64,000 bases of DNA from Falsiroseomonas stagni DSM 19981 (GTDB lineage Bacteria > Pseudomonadota > Alphaproteobacteria > Acetobacterales > Acetobacteraceae), in contig NZ_FOSQ01000005.1 in NCBI RefSeq assembly GCF_900114315.1, positions 62,001 through 126,000 of the forward strand, given 5' to 3'. Position 1 is the first letter of the stretch. Each line of letters opens with the position of its first letter. This document shows positions 10,576 through 19,027 of the stretch, piece after piece. The notes below the pieces were generated by a model. It had not been told where the DNA came from and ran no database searches. It was given only the letters and a program-made list of their open reading frames with translations. The translations under genes and the position numbers were made by a program.

Positions 10576-10728
10576 GTGCGTCTCCTTGCAGCCCGCCCCG
10601 CATAGCGGAGCGCGATGCCGATGTCAGCGGCGAATACACGCGAATCGGTAATCTTCCCGCGCTGCACTGCGAAAAAGACCGCATGATGAGCCGCCGAAAC
10701 GGCTTTCCGGCCGCCATCCGGGCCGGCA

Positions 10729-12717
10729 TCACGCCCCCGTAGCCGCGCGGGCGAAGCCCAGCGCCGCCAGCGCGGCGCGCGATTCGGCGGATTCGAGGAC
10801 CCGCAGGAAGGCGGCCACCGCCGCGCGATCGGCCCGCGCCTCCGCCAGGAAGAAGTCGTAATGTTCATCGGCCAGCGGCAGGAAACCCAGGCCATAGGCG
10901 CGCGCGACGCCCTCGATCGCCACGCCCCAATCCGCGCGGCCCTGCGCCACCGCCGCCGCCACGGCGTTGTGGGATTTCGGCTGGTTGGCGTAGCCCGCAG
11001 GCTTCACGCCAGCCAGCAACCCGTCCAGCAGGATGCGCGTGCCCGATCCCGCATTGCGGTTCACCAGCAGGCAACGCGGATCGGCGGCGGCCGCCGCCAC
11101 CGCCGCCCGGCCATCCTGCCCGGCGAAGCGCCCATCCCCGGGGCGGAACACCACCCCCTGCAAGCGGCGCCACCCCGGCACCAGGCGCAGCCCCGGCGCC
11201 AGGAAGGGCGTGTTGTAGGCACCGGTCTTCGCATCCAGCAGATGCGCCGGCGCCAGGTCGCATTCCCCGCGCCGCGCCGCCGCCAGCCCGCCCAGGCTGC
11301 CCACCGCCAGGCTGCGCGCCCGCAGCCCCTCCGCCGCCAGCAGGTCCAGCACCGCATCCAGCCCCACGCAATGGCTGCCGATGATGGTCAGATCCGGCAG
11401 GCGGGATGCACCCCCGATCAGCCGCAGCCGCACCGCCTGGCCGGCTTCCGCCCCCTGGTCCAGCGCCGGGATGGCGAAGAACCCGTCCGCGCTGCTGAAG
11501 GCCGTCACGCTGCCGGACCCCTTGCCCAGCGGCCAGGCGACCAGCCCGTCCGCCGCCTCCGCCAGCGACGCCATCACATATTCCTCGCGCCCCAGCTCGC
11601 TCGGCAGCCGGACGGCGAGCTTAGCCTCCACGTCGCTATCCTCCCGCGCCGGCAGCCCCGCCATCGCGCGGATCAGCGGCACGGCGAACTGATGGAAGGT
11701 GAAGACGGCACTCGTCGGAAACCCCGGCAGCACGAAGACCGGCCTGCCCGCCACCGCGGCGATGCAGAGCGGCTTGCCCGGCTTCAGCGCCACCCCGTGC
11801 ACGATCACGCCATCGCCCAGGATGCGGTGCGACACATCCCCGGCACCCTTGCTGGTGCCGCCCGACATCACCACCACATCGGCCGCATCCAGCGCCCGGC
11901 GGAGCGCCGCCGCCAGCGCCGCCTCCTCATCCCGCAGGATGCCGAAGGGCAGGGCCTCTCCCCCATTCTCCGTCACCGCGGCGGCCAGGATGGCGGCGTT
12001 GCTGTCCGGGATGGCGCCGGGTGGCAGGGGCGTGCCGGGCGGCACCAGTTCATCCCCCGTGGAGATCACCGCCACGCGCGGCCGCCGCACCACCGGCACC
12101 GCCGCGATCCCGGCGGCGGCCAGCATGCCGATCTCCCGGCTCGTCACCACCACGCCGGCGCGCAGCACCGTTTCCCCCTTCGCGATGTCGCTGCCGGCGA
12201 AGCCGATGAAGGCGCCCGGCGCGGCGGGGCGGGACAGCAGGATGGCGGGCGGGTCGCCGGCCTCCAGCTCCGTATGTTCGATCATCACCACCGCATCGGC
12301 GCCGCGCGGGATCACGCCGCCGGTCGCGATCGCCGTGGCGGTCCCTGGCGTCACCTCGATCCCCGGCGCCACGCCGCAGGCCAGCAGCTCCGCGTTCAGC
12401 AGCAGGCGCCTCGGCGTGGCCTCCGCCGCCCCCGCCGTATCGGCGGCGCGCAGCGCGAAGCCATCCACGCCGGACCGGTCGAAGGGCGGCGCATCGCTGG
12501 CGGCCGCGACCGGCCGGGCGATCACGCGCCCCAGCGCCGCCGCCAGCGGCACCTCCTCCGCCGGCAGCGCCGCGAAGGGGAAGGCATCGCGCAGCCGGCG
12601 CATCGCCTCCCCGGCGGAGACGACCTCCAGGAACTGTTCCTGCCGGGCGGCGCGGCGGATGCGCTCCGCCAGCGGAAGGGCCAGCGGGAGGGCCGATGGG
12701 GAGGGATGGTCAGACAA
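10729..12717 (-). CDS. MoeA fused to a periplasmic-binding-protein-like domain
   Basis: A 662-residue two-part protein. Residues about 25-420 are a molybdopterin molybdenumtransferase (MoeA): FDRSGVDGFALRAADT, TGGVIPRGADAVVMIEH, then the MoCF/MogA-like core VAVISTGDELVPPG and GVALKPGKPLCIA. Residues about 440-655 form a PBP-like/LysR-substrate-type domain (LTIIGSHCVGLDAVLDLL through RNAGSGTRILLDGLL), known in MoeA fusions and presumed to bind a small ligand. The start is a TTG at 12717 overlapping the previous gene by 8 bases. Role: inserting Mo into molybdopterin, perhaps sensing Mo or a cofactor intermediate through the extra domain (inference). Confidence 0.9.
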   Translation of the reverse strand: MSDHPSPSALPLALPLAERIRRAARQEQFLEVVSAGEAMRRLRDAFPFAALPAEEVPLAAALGRVIARPVAAASDAPPFDRSGVDGFALRAADTAGAAEATPRRLLLNAELLACGVAPGIEVTPGTATAIATGGVIPRGADAVVMIEHTELEAGDPPAILLSRPAAPGAFIGFAGSDIAKGETVLRAGVVVTSREIGMLAAAGIAAVPVVRRPRVAVISTGDELVPPGTPLPPGAIPDSNAAILAAAVTENGGEALPFGILRDEEAALAAALRRALDAADVVVMSGGTSKGAGDVSHRILGDGVIVHGVALKPGKPLCIAAVAGRPVFVLPGFPTSAVFTFHQFAVPLIRAMAGLPAREDSDVEAKLAVRLPSELGREEYVMASLAEAADGLVAWPLGKGSGSVTAFSSADGFFAIPALDQGAEAGQAVRLRLIGGASRLPDLTIIGSHCVGLDAVLDLLAAEGLRARSLAVGSLGGLAAARRGECDLAPAHLLDAKTGAYNTPFLAPGLRLVPGWRRLQGVVFRPGDGRFAGQDGRAAVAAAAADPRCLLVNRNAGSGTRILLDGLLAGVKPAGYANQPKSHNAVAAAVAQGRADWGVAIEGVARAYGLGFLPLADEHYDFFLAEARADRAAVAAFLRVLESAESRAALAALGFARAATGA

Positions 12718-13726
12718 GGGAAAGCGCCTCGATCATCGTGCCCGCCTCGTAGCCTTCCGCGCCCGGCGGCACCACCAGCACCGCCTGCGCCCGCGCCAGC
12801 GCGCCGAGCGGCAGCGCGCCGGTCGCCAAGGGCGTCGCCATCCCCGCGGCATCCAGCGCCAGCGGCACCAGCTCCGTCAGCCCCACGGTGGAAGCGACCT
12901 TGCGCGCCAGCCGCGCCCTGACCGGCGCGGGCTCGACCGCCCCCGACAGCAGGCGCAGCGCCGGCAGGCCGAGCAGCAGGAAGGCCGCCGCCGCATCCTC
13001 CGCCAGCGGGGGCAGCAGCACCGCCGGCACGCCATCCCGGCGGCCGATCGCCGCCTCCTGCCCCGGCCGGGCGCCGAGGCCGCGCAGCGCATCCTCCAGC
13101 GCCGGATCGTCGGTCAGCACCAGATCCGGCATCCCGTCGCCGAGATCGGCCCCTTCCGCCCCCAGCCAGGCCGCGATCATCGCGGCCACGCCGGCATCCC
13201 GGTGGCGGAGCAGCACGCGCGGGATGCGGAGCGCCACGCTCCCCACCCCCAGCGCCGCCAGGGCCGGCAGGTCGCGCGGGCCGAGCCGCTCCCCCGCCGC
13301 GCGGATCACGCTGCCCGCGGCGATGTCGCCGCCGGGCGGGCGGACGCCATCGCCCGCGGTCGCCTCCTGCACCGCCGCAATGGCGCCGCCCAGTTCCATC
13401 GCGCCGAAGGGGTCGAGCACCGCATCCGTCCCTTCCGGCATCGCATCGCCCGGCGTGATCGCGCAAGGCGGGCCGGGCAGGGGCACGGGGGTATAGGCGC
13501 TCGCCCCCTCCGTCTCGGCCGCCGCCACCGCCCAGCCCTCCCGCATCGCCATCGCCCGGGCCGGCACCGGCCCCGCCGCCACCAGCGCGGCGGCCAGCAC
13601 CCGGCCCAGCGCCTCCGCCGGTGGCAGCGCGCGCGGCGGGACGGGCGCCAGGCGGCCCAGCAATGCCGCCCGCATCGAGTCCAGCGGCGTCAGGCGTGGC
13701 GGCCCGGAACGGGGGGAGGGGGACAT
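12710..13726 (-). CDS. MoeA-like molybdopterin-binding protein, divergent
   Basis: A 338-residue relative of MoeA lacking several hallmark residues. The usual MDGYA box is changed to AMREGWAV, and the ISTGDE core motif is replaced by LRIPRVLLRHRDAG. An N-terminal leader (LDSMRAALLGRLAPVPPRAL) and a C-terminal MoeA-IV-like end (GMATPLATGALPLGALARAQ, AEGYEAGTMIEALSL) keep the family identifiable. The start ATG at 13726 excludes a long unsupported N-terminal extension. It overlaps the complete MoeA-PBP gene by 8 bases, so the two are probably made together and may form a heteromer in which this partner is non-catalytic (inference). Confidence 0.8.
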   Translation of the reverse strand: MSPSPRSGPPRLTPLDSMRAALLGRLAPVPPRALPPAEALGRVLAAALVAAGPVPARAMAMREGWAVAAAETEGASAYTPVPLPGPPCAITPGDAMPEGTDAVLDPFGAMELGGAIAAVQEATAGDGVRPPGGDIAAGSVIRAAGERLGPRDLPALAALGVGSVALRIPRVLLRHRDAGVAAMIAAWLGAEGADLGDGMPDLVLTDDPALEDALRGLGARPGQEAAIGRRDGVPAVLLPPLAEDAAAAFLLLGLPALRLLSGAVEPAPVRARLARKVASTVGLTELVPLALDAAGMATPLATGALPLGALARAQAVLVVPPGAEGYEAGTMIEALSLV

Positions 13727-14052
13727 GGCGGGGTCCTCGGCTGCTGGCGCCGGATCAAGAGACCGTTCGGGACCACCGGCGGATCGCTGACGCGGGCTGT
13801 TCCGCGCGGGGTGCCCTCCCGGTGCGAAAAATCCCTCGTGAGCCTCAGCCGCCGGCATGCCCGGGCGGTCTCTAGGGCGGCGGCCCTCGATCCGCCAGCG
13901 CCGCCCGCGCCGCTGCCAAGAGTGATGCCGAATAGGGAATCGACCGATCGCCAACACGAAAAAGAGAGCATATTGTTCACGGGCAGTGCACGCATGGCGT
14001 GCATGAACGGTGCGCCCTATGCTCGCGAAACCTTGAAACCAAGACTGTCCCC
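13727..14052. other. Divergent intergenic region between moeA-like gene and small membrane protein
   Basis: No gene. It contains an A/T-richer patch at about 13950-13980 that could hold the promoters of the divergent flanking genes. I looked for a Moco-type riboswitch ahead of the MoeA pair and could not identify one by eye. Confidence 0.3.
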
Positions 14053-14469
14053 ATGACTATGCTGGCATTCGCCCTGCGGTGGCTCGGCCGCCTTCGCGGA
14101 TTGCCGCTCTGGCTCCGGCTCCTCTCGGCGTTGCTGCTGGGCCTCGTCGCCTTCCTCTGCCGGGCCAATCTGCTGGACCACCGGATAGGCGCGGGGCGGG
14201 ATTTGCTGCTGGTCGCGATCGTCCTCTCCTCCTTCTGGTTCGGGTTCCTGCCCGGCCTCGTTACCGGCACGGTGGTGCGCGGCCTGTCGCTGTGGTGGTT
14301 CACCGGCCCGCAGGAGGTCACGCTGGTACGACCCTGGAACGACCCGGGGATCGCCTTCTTCATCCTGATGGCCGTCGGTGGATCGGCCGCCGCCGGCCAT
14401 GCGCTGCTTGTCCTGTCCAACGCCGGCGGCCGGCCCGGCGACGATCCGCCCACCCGCCTCGGCGCGTAG
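14053..14469 (+). CDS. Small multi-pass membrane protein, DUF4118-like
   Basis: A 138-residue hydrophobic protein with three to four likely membrane helices (LLSALLLGLVAFLCRA, LLLVAIVLSSFWFGFLPGLV, IAFFILMAVGGSAAAGHALL). The segment SSFWFGFLPGLVTGTVV resembles the membrane sensor segment (DUF4118/MASE-like) seen at the N-terminus of some histidine kinases, but no kinase follows. It may be a free-standing sensor or a remnant of a larger protein. The start is the ATG at 14053; an ATG six bases later is equally possible. Function unknown. Confidence 0.55.
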   Translation: MTMLAFALRWLGRLRGLPLWLRLLSALLLGLVAFLCRANLLDHRIGAGRDLLLVAIVLSSFWFGFLPGLVTGTVVRGLSLWWFTGPQEVTLVRPWNDPGIAFFILMAVGGSAAAGHALLVLSNAGGRPGDDPPTRLGA

Positions 14470-14584
14470 GGCTGCCGGATTTTCGAACATGCTGGCTTGC
14501 TCGAATCTCCTTCCCTGGGGGGGATGTGCGTTCACTTGAACGCAGCCTCCTCCAGGCTCCGCGACGACGGGGAAGGGGGGTGCC

Positions 14585-14773
14585 GTGCCGCCGCGCACCA
14601 TGCAGAGACCGGCGGAGCCCGATGCGGTGCCGGTCAGCCAGGATGTGCTGTCCCGCCTGAAGGGCGACATCCTGGACGGGCACGACGCCCCCGGCGCGTG
14701 GCTGGCCGCGCATCGCGACGAAACCACGGGCACGGTGCTGCGCCACGCACCGCAATTCATGCCGGCCCCCTGA
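14585..14773 (+). CDS. Possible small hypothetical protein
   Basis: A 62-codon frame starting with GTG after a purine-rich stretch (GGGAAGGGGGG) that could serve as a ribosome-binding site. The product has no recognisable domain (DVLSRLKGDILDGHDAPGAW, then Thr/His-rich end). It lies in a region of decayed genes, so it may be a chance frame or a remnant. Confidence 0.3.
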   Translation: MPPRTMQRPAEPDAVPVSQDVLSRLKGDILDGHDAPGAWLAAHRDETTGTVLRHAPQFMPAP

Positions 14774-14815
14774 GCCCCGCGGGGCCGAGCGCGACGGAGG
14801 AAGGCAAGGAACGGG

Positions 14816-15245
14816 ATGCAGGATCCCATCATCAAGGTGCGTGACGTCGCCTGGATCAGGCTCGGCTCGCCGATCTCGACCAGGCGGAGCGGTTCCTGAC
14901 GGATCTCGGCCTGCTGCGGCAGGGGCGGACGGAGAATGCGCCCTGCCTGCGCGGCACCGGCGATGCGCACCATCTGCCCATCACCGAACGCGGCCCGGAC
15001 CGGGTGCTGGGTGTGGCCTTCCTTGCGGATGGCGAGCCCGACCTGCATCGCCTGGCCACCCATGCCGCCGGCGCTTAGGGGGTGGAGGCGCTGAACGAAC
15101 CCGGCGGCGGCAAGCGCCTGCGCCCCAAGGACCATAACGGCTTCGCCATGCAGGCGGTGCCACCATGGCCACGCTGTCCGAACGCCATTCCGTGCCGGAT
15201 ACCGGCGCGGATCGACCGCGCATGCCCGCGGCGCAGCCCGTCCGT
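14816..15245 (+). pseudogene. Decayed VOC-family (glyoxalase/extradiol dioxygenase-like) gene
   Basis: Reading starts at ATG 14816 (MQDPIIKVRDVAWIRLGSP). It needs a one-base shift near 14871 to continue as DLDQAERFLTDLGLLRQG, then LRGTGDAHHLPITERG and VLGVAFLADGEPDLHRLA. An in-frame TAG at 15076-15078 follows, after which the same frame still reads GVEALNEPGGGKRLRP and DHNGFAMQAV, typical of VOC proteins. A further shift seems needed around 15165. With at least one frameshift and a nonsense codon it is a pseudogene. The original product probably belonged to the extradiol-dioxygenase-like VOC proteins. The 3' limit is approximate. Confidence 0.72.
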
Positions 15246-15505
15246 GAGTGCCGCCACCCGGTCCACGTCGCTGTCCGAGGTGCCGACGGTGGCGGCGGCC
15301 GCGGGGCTGCCGGAGGCGATGGGCGCGCGGCGGTACCGGGCCGAGGCCGCCGTCATCGCCGAACCCGCCCTGCGCCGCCGGCTGGACGATCGGGTGAAAG
15401 GTGGGTCGATGGGCCGGCCGCCCCGGCGACATGCGCCCCTTCGTGGCGGCGGAGATCACGCGCTGGCGCCATGTGATCCAGCGCCAGGGCATCCCGATGC
15501 GGTGA
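15246..15505 (+). pseudogene. C-terminal remnant of a Bug/TctC-type solute-binding protein
   Basis: Only the last part of a Bug-family receptor is recognisable. SEVPTVAAAAGLP matches the family's conserved VPTxxE box. Then EPALRRRLDD and, after a frame change near 15400, GRPGDMRPFVAAEITRWRHV ending IQRQGIPMR with stop TGA at 15503-15505. About two thirds of a normal 325-residue protein is missing. It directly abuts the decayed VOC gene. Non-functional. The left boundary is approximate. Confidence 0.65.
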
Positions 15506-15586
15506 TCGTCGATTCCGCTGGCTTGCGCTATCCTGTTCCTGGTATGTTCCATTCATCATGGGCCGAACCGTGCCGCCGGCACCAGG

Positions 15587-15613
15587 CCCTGTCCCCCCAC
15601 CGGGGGGAGAGGG
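15587..15613. repeat. Dispersed hairpin repeat, copy 1
   Basis: CCCTGTCCCCCC and GGGGGGAGAGGG form a 12-bp stem with one mismatch and a 3-base loop, followed by TTGGGTGAGGGGGG. The same element, in opposite orientation, is at 62861-62887. It resembles short REP-like intergenic repeats. It lies downstream of the Bug remnant. Confidence 0.65.
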
Positions 15614-15682
15614 TTGGGTGAGGGGGGGTGCGATACCCGCACAACCCCGCCCATTCATCCGCAAGCACCCCCGAAATTCGGT

Positions 15683-15725
15683 GCTAAACGCGCATAATCG
15701 GCTTAATCGGCATAAATCGCTTAGC
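15683..15725 (+). repeat. AT-rich dispersed repeat, copy A
   Basis: An unusually AT-rich stretch just past the 3' end of the Ldh-family gene. It contains the doublet ATCGGCTTAATCGGCATAA. The minus strand of 38460-38505 carries an obviously related sequence (ATCGGCTAATCGGCATAA, preceded in both by CTAAA and CATAA). About 40 bases align with few differences. It could be a recombination site, a regulator-binding site or a mobile-element remnant; nothing decides between these. Confidence 0.55.
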
Positions 15726-15735
15726 GACTAAAAAG

Positions 15736-16773
15736 TCACAGCAGGGCCGGCACCTCGACACCCAGCCGCGTCGCCGCCTCGACCAGTTGCTTCCAGGCCC
15801 CCGGCGGCAGCGGGATGCCATCCGCCAGGCGCCGCGCCCGTTCCGCATCGCCGCGCTCCCCCGGCACCAGCAGGGCATCGGTGCCCGCGGCGCGGGGCTG
15901 CGCGGCCACCGTCGCGGCCAGGTCATCGACGCTGGCGGCGAGTTCCGCCGGATCGCCGAAGGCCGCCAGGTCCAGCGCGATGGCGACGCCGTTCATGCCG
16001 TAGGATTTCTCGCCGCGCAGGGCGGGGGCGATCACCGGATTGGTCGCCACCAGGCTCGTCAGGCATTCGATCATGAGGGAGAGCCCCGCCCCCTTCGGCC
16101 CCGCCATGGGCAGCAGGGTGGCGACCTTGGCGGCGTCGGTGGTGTCGGCGCCTTCCGAGTCGATCCCCCAACCCTCGGGGATCGGCGTGCCGGCCTGCTT
16201 CGCGCCGAGGATTTTTCCGAGTGACACCGTCGCGGTGGCCATGTCGAGCAGCAGGGGAGGGTGCTTCCCGCCCGGCATGGCGATGGCAACCGGATTGGTG
16301 GAGACCACGGCCTTCCGGCTGCCCGGCCAGGCCATCAGCGGGATGCTGGCGGTCATGACCAGGCCTGCCATGCCCGCTTCTGCCGCCTGCAAGGCGAAGT
16401 GCCCGACGGCGCCGGCATGGGTGATGTTGCGGGCCACGCACCAGCCCACATGCACCCGCTTCGCCGCCGCGATCGCCTCCTCCATCGCGCGCTTCATCGC
16501 GACGGGGCCGGGGGCGCCCGCGGCGTCGAGCAGCGCGATGGCGCCCGCGGATTTCAGCAGCCGCACCCCGGCGGCCGGCCTGATATCGCCGGTGCCGATC
16601 TGTTCGAGGTAGCGGGGGATGCGGATCACGCCGTGGCTGTCCACGCCGCGAAGGTTGGCGAAGACCAGCGTTTCCGCCCAGACCTCCGCGTCAGCGTGCG
16701 GCGTGCCCGCCGCGGCCAGGATGTCGCGCGCGAGCGTCTGCAGGGCCGGGGCGGCGATACGGATCCTGGACAC
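15736..16773 (-). CDS. Ldh-family malate/L-lactate/ureidoglycolate-type dehydrogenase
   Basis: A 345-residue NAD(P)-dependent oxidoreductase of the type-2 malate/lactate dehydrogenase family, at the expected length. Landmarks are the catalytic-His segment RGVDSHGVIRIPRYLEQI (about residues 43-60), GHFALQAAEAGMAGL, STNPVAIAMPG, and MNGVAIALDLAAFGD near the C-terminus. The start is GTG at 16773, two bases after the stop of the upstream hydrolase. This gives the family-length protein and implies an operon. The substrate (sulfolactate, ureidoglycolate, 2-oxo acids) cannot be resolved from sequence. Confidence 0.9.
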   Translation of the reverse strand: MSRIRIAAPALQTLARDILAAAGTPHADAEVWAETLVFANLRGVDSHGVIRIPRYLEQIGTGDIRPAAGVRLLKSAGAIALLDAAGAPGPVAMKRAMEEAIAAAKRVHVGWCVARNITHAGAVGHFALQAAEAGMAGLVMTASIPLMAWPGSRKAVVSTNPVAIAMPGGKHPPLLLDMATATVSLGKILGAKQAGTPIPEGWGIDSEGADTTDAAKVATLLPMAGPKGAGLSLMIECLTSLVATNPVIAPALRGEKSYGMNGVAIALDLAAFGDPAELAASVDDLAATVAAQPRAAGTDALLVPGERGDAERARRLADGIPLPPGAWKQLVEAATRLGVEVPALL

Positions 16774-16775
16774 GG

Positions 16776-17648
16776 CTACGCCCTCACGACCGGGAAATGC
16801 ACATCGAGCCACCCCTTCAGCATGCCCGCCATGCGCTGGTTGCCGGCGGCCAGCGGGAAATGGTCGGTGCCGGTGATCAGCACCAGATCCTTCGGCTGCC
16901 CTGCCTTCTCCCACAGCCGGATCGACTGCTCCGCCGGCGTCACCGTGTCATCCGCGCCATGGATGAACAGCACGGGGCGCGGGCTGATCCAGTGCACCAC
17001 CTCCTCCGCCTTGAAGTCGAACATGGATTGCGCGGTGTCGGCGGAAACCTCCATCAGCGCGTTGGGCGAGAGGTTCTTCCGCAGATGCTCCTGCATCGGC
17101 ACCACGTCGAAGCGCGGTACCGTCAGCGCCTCGCCCGTCCTCTCCTTGTGCTCGCGGTTGGCGGCCAGCATCGCCAGGAACTTCGGCCAGGCCTCGCCGG
17201 GGTGCTGGCCCATGAATTTGCGCTCCCCATGGCCCCAGCCGCAGGAGGAGATGACAGCGGCGAAGCGCTGGTCCACCGCGCCGGCAAAGCAGGCGACGGC
17301 GGCGCCAAAGCTGTGGCCGATGATGCCGATGCGGGCGGGGTCGACCTCCGGCCGCTGCGACAGCCAGTTCAGCGCGTTCTTCGCATCCGCCACCTGGTCG
17401 TGGCACAGCACGTAGCCGCGCTTGCCGCCGGACTTGCCGCAGCCGCGGAAATCCATGCGCAGCACGGCATAGCCGAGGGATTCCAGCAGCCGGGCCATGA
17501 TTTCCGCATGGCTCTTGTCCTTGGATCCGATGAAGCCGTGCAGCACGATGAAGGCCGGCAGCCTGGTGCCGGGCGGCGTGCCATCGGGGATGTGCAGGTC
17601 GCCCGCGATGTCGATGCCGTCGGAGACGAAGCTGACGGGGGTATCCAT
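16776..17648 (-). CDS. Alpha/beta-fold hydrolase
   Basis: A 290-residue serine hydrolase. The catalytic triad is visible: Ser in GIIGHSFGAAVAC, Asp in LFIHGADDTVTPAEQ, His in TGTDHFPLAAG. The oxyanion-hole strand is FIVLHGFIGSKDKS. It resembles acyl-esterase/peptidase-S9-like proteins (DFRGCGKSGGKRGYV). ATG 17648 starts the conserved region (MDTPVSFVSDGIDIAGDLHI); an upstream extension has no family similarity. Its stop is two bases before the dehydrogenase start, so they form an operon. Confidence 0.88.
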   Translation of the reverse strand: MDTPVSFVSDGIDIAGDLHIPDGTPPGTRLPAFIVLHGFIGSKDKSHAEIMARLLESLGYAVLRMDFRGCGKSGGKRGYVLCHDQVADAKNALNWLSQRPEVDPARIGIIGHSFGAAVACFAGAVDQRFAAVISSCGWGHGERKFMGQHPGEAWPKFLAMLAANREHKERTGEALTVPRFDVVPMQEHLRKNLSPNALMEVSADTAQSMFDFKAEEVVHWISPRPVLFIHGADDTVTPAEQSIRLWEKAGQPKDLVLITGTDHFPLAAGNQRMAGMLKGWLDVHFPVVRA

Positions 17649-17828
17649 GAAAGGGCAGTGTCCTGTGCTCTTGTCTCGGCGCCCCGCGCGGGTGCCATTG
17701 GCGCGGGATGCCGCGCGGGCGGAGTAGGGCATTGATTTTCGAAGATGACAAGCATGTTCGAATTGTGCGCGTGATTGACGCCGGGGTCGGCGCGCCGGGA
17801 GCTCCCCCTCCGCCTGCCGGAGACTGTC

Positions 17829-18302
17829 ATGCGCTTCCCCCGTCGCAACCTTCTCCTCGGCGCGCCCGCTTTGCTCTGGCGTCCCGCAGCGGCGCAGGAC
17901 GGCTTCCCGAACCGTCCCATCCGCATCGTCGTGCCCTTCACCCCCGGCGGCATCACGGACATCCTGGCCCGCGCGATGGCGGAGATGCGGGCGCTGGCCA
18001 ATACCGCCGCCACGCGATCGCCCCTGCTGCCGGCGGTGCCGACGATCCGGGAGAGCGGCTTCGACTGCGTGATGGAAGGCTGGAACGCCATCTTCGCGCC
18101 GCTGGGCACGCCGGAGGCGGTGGTCGCGCAGCTCAATGCGACGATCCGCGGCATCATCGCCCGCCCGGCGATCCAGGCGCGGCTGCTCGAACTCGGCGTG
18201 GCGCCGCGGGCCAATGCGCCCGGGGAGATGGCGGCGCTGCTGCGCGACGACATCGCGCTGTGGAACGGCGTGATCGACCGCGCGGGGATCGAACGGCAGT
18301 AG
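17829..18302 (+). pseudogene. Bug/TctC-type solute receptor with large internal in-frame deletion
   Basis: A 157-codon frame, about half the normal 320-330 residues. It has an intact secretion signal (RRNLLLGAPALLWRPAAAQ) and first lobe start (FPNRPIRIVVPFTPGGITD, ILARAMAE). It then jumps directly to the last third (MRALANTAATRSPLLPAVPT, GWNAIFAPLGTPEAVVAQLN, IDRAGIERQ). The whole middle, about 160-170 residues including most of the ligand pocket, is missing without loss of frame. It is unlikely to bind ligand. It could still be expressed. It was probably a TTT/Bug periplasmic receptor. Confidence 0.78.
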
Positions 18303-18305
18303 CCG

Positions 18306-18971
18306 TCAGGGCTCCGCCAGCGCGGCCTCCCCGGCCGCGGTCAGGCGGTAGGTGCCGCGGCTGACGCGTTCGAACCAGCCATGCACGTTGCGGAGCAGGA
18401 TGGCGGGGGCATCCGGCACCACGGCCTTCAGCGCCTTCGTCGTCGCGGGCCCTTCCCGCAGCGCGCCCGCGCAGGCCAGCGCGGCCTGGCGATAGGCGGT
18501 CATGATCGGCTTGCGGTTGCCGCCGCCCGGCGTCGGGTCCCCGCGCCGCTTGCGGTGTTCCGCCACCAGGCGGGACCGGCGCCGGGGGTTGGGGCGGGGG
18601 CGATAGGGCGCGGGCTCCACCAGCACCTCCACCCGCCCGGTGCCGGGCAGCACGGCCATCAGCCCGAAGCCCAGCAGCCGGCACAGGCGATGCGCGCGGC
18701 GGTCCCGGTCGCGGCCCTTCCGCGTGGCGGGGACGGCCAGCCAGACCTCGTCGCAGGCGGCCATCCGGTCCACGCCCTGCAGCAGCAGGTCCAGCGTGAA
18801 GCCGCCCTTCATCTCCGCGATCACCAGCAGCGGCGGGTCGCCCGCGCCCAGCGCCACCACGTCGCAGCCCAGCACCTCCCCCTTCGGCGCCAGGCCGAGC
18901 GTTTCGAGATGCGCCTTCACGGCGGCGTAGAGATCGGTTTCCGGGGCGCGGCGGGGCATCGGCGCGGGCAT
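18306..18971 (-). CDS. DUF2161 family putative PD-(D/E)XK nuclease-like protein
   Basis: A 221-residue protein matching the DUF2161 family. The PD-(D/E)XK-like core is visible: ETDLYAAVKAHLETLG at the start, then CDVVAL, and LLVIAEMKGGFTLDLLLQ, whose E-x-K is the likely catalytic pair. The C-terminal third is a winged-helix-like segment (AILLRNVHGWFERVSRGTYR). It ends 3 bases from the deleted Bug gene on the opposite strand (convergent). Cellular role unknown; family similarity is good. Confidence 0.82.
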   Translation of the reverse strand: MPAPMPRRAPETDLYAAVKAHLETLGLAPKGEVLGCDVVALGAGDPPLLVIAEMKGGFTLDLLLQGVDRMAACDEVWLAVPATRKGRDRDRRAHRLCRLLGFGLMAVLPGTGRVEVLVEPAPYRPRPNPRRRSRLVAEHRKRRGDPTPGGGNRKPIMTAYRQAALACAGALREGPATTKALKAVVPDAPAILLRNVHGWFERVSRGTYRLTAAGEAALAEP

Positions 18972-19027
18972 GCGCCAGGCCGGCGCGATACGTCAATCGT
19001 CCGCCGCTATGCCGCGGCGGGCAGGCG

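Noticed and set aside
15683-15725. Chromosomal dif site
   Set aside because: AT-rich with CGCATAA, but the second arm does not match the XerD half-site and a second copy exists at 38.5 kb.
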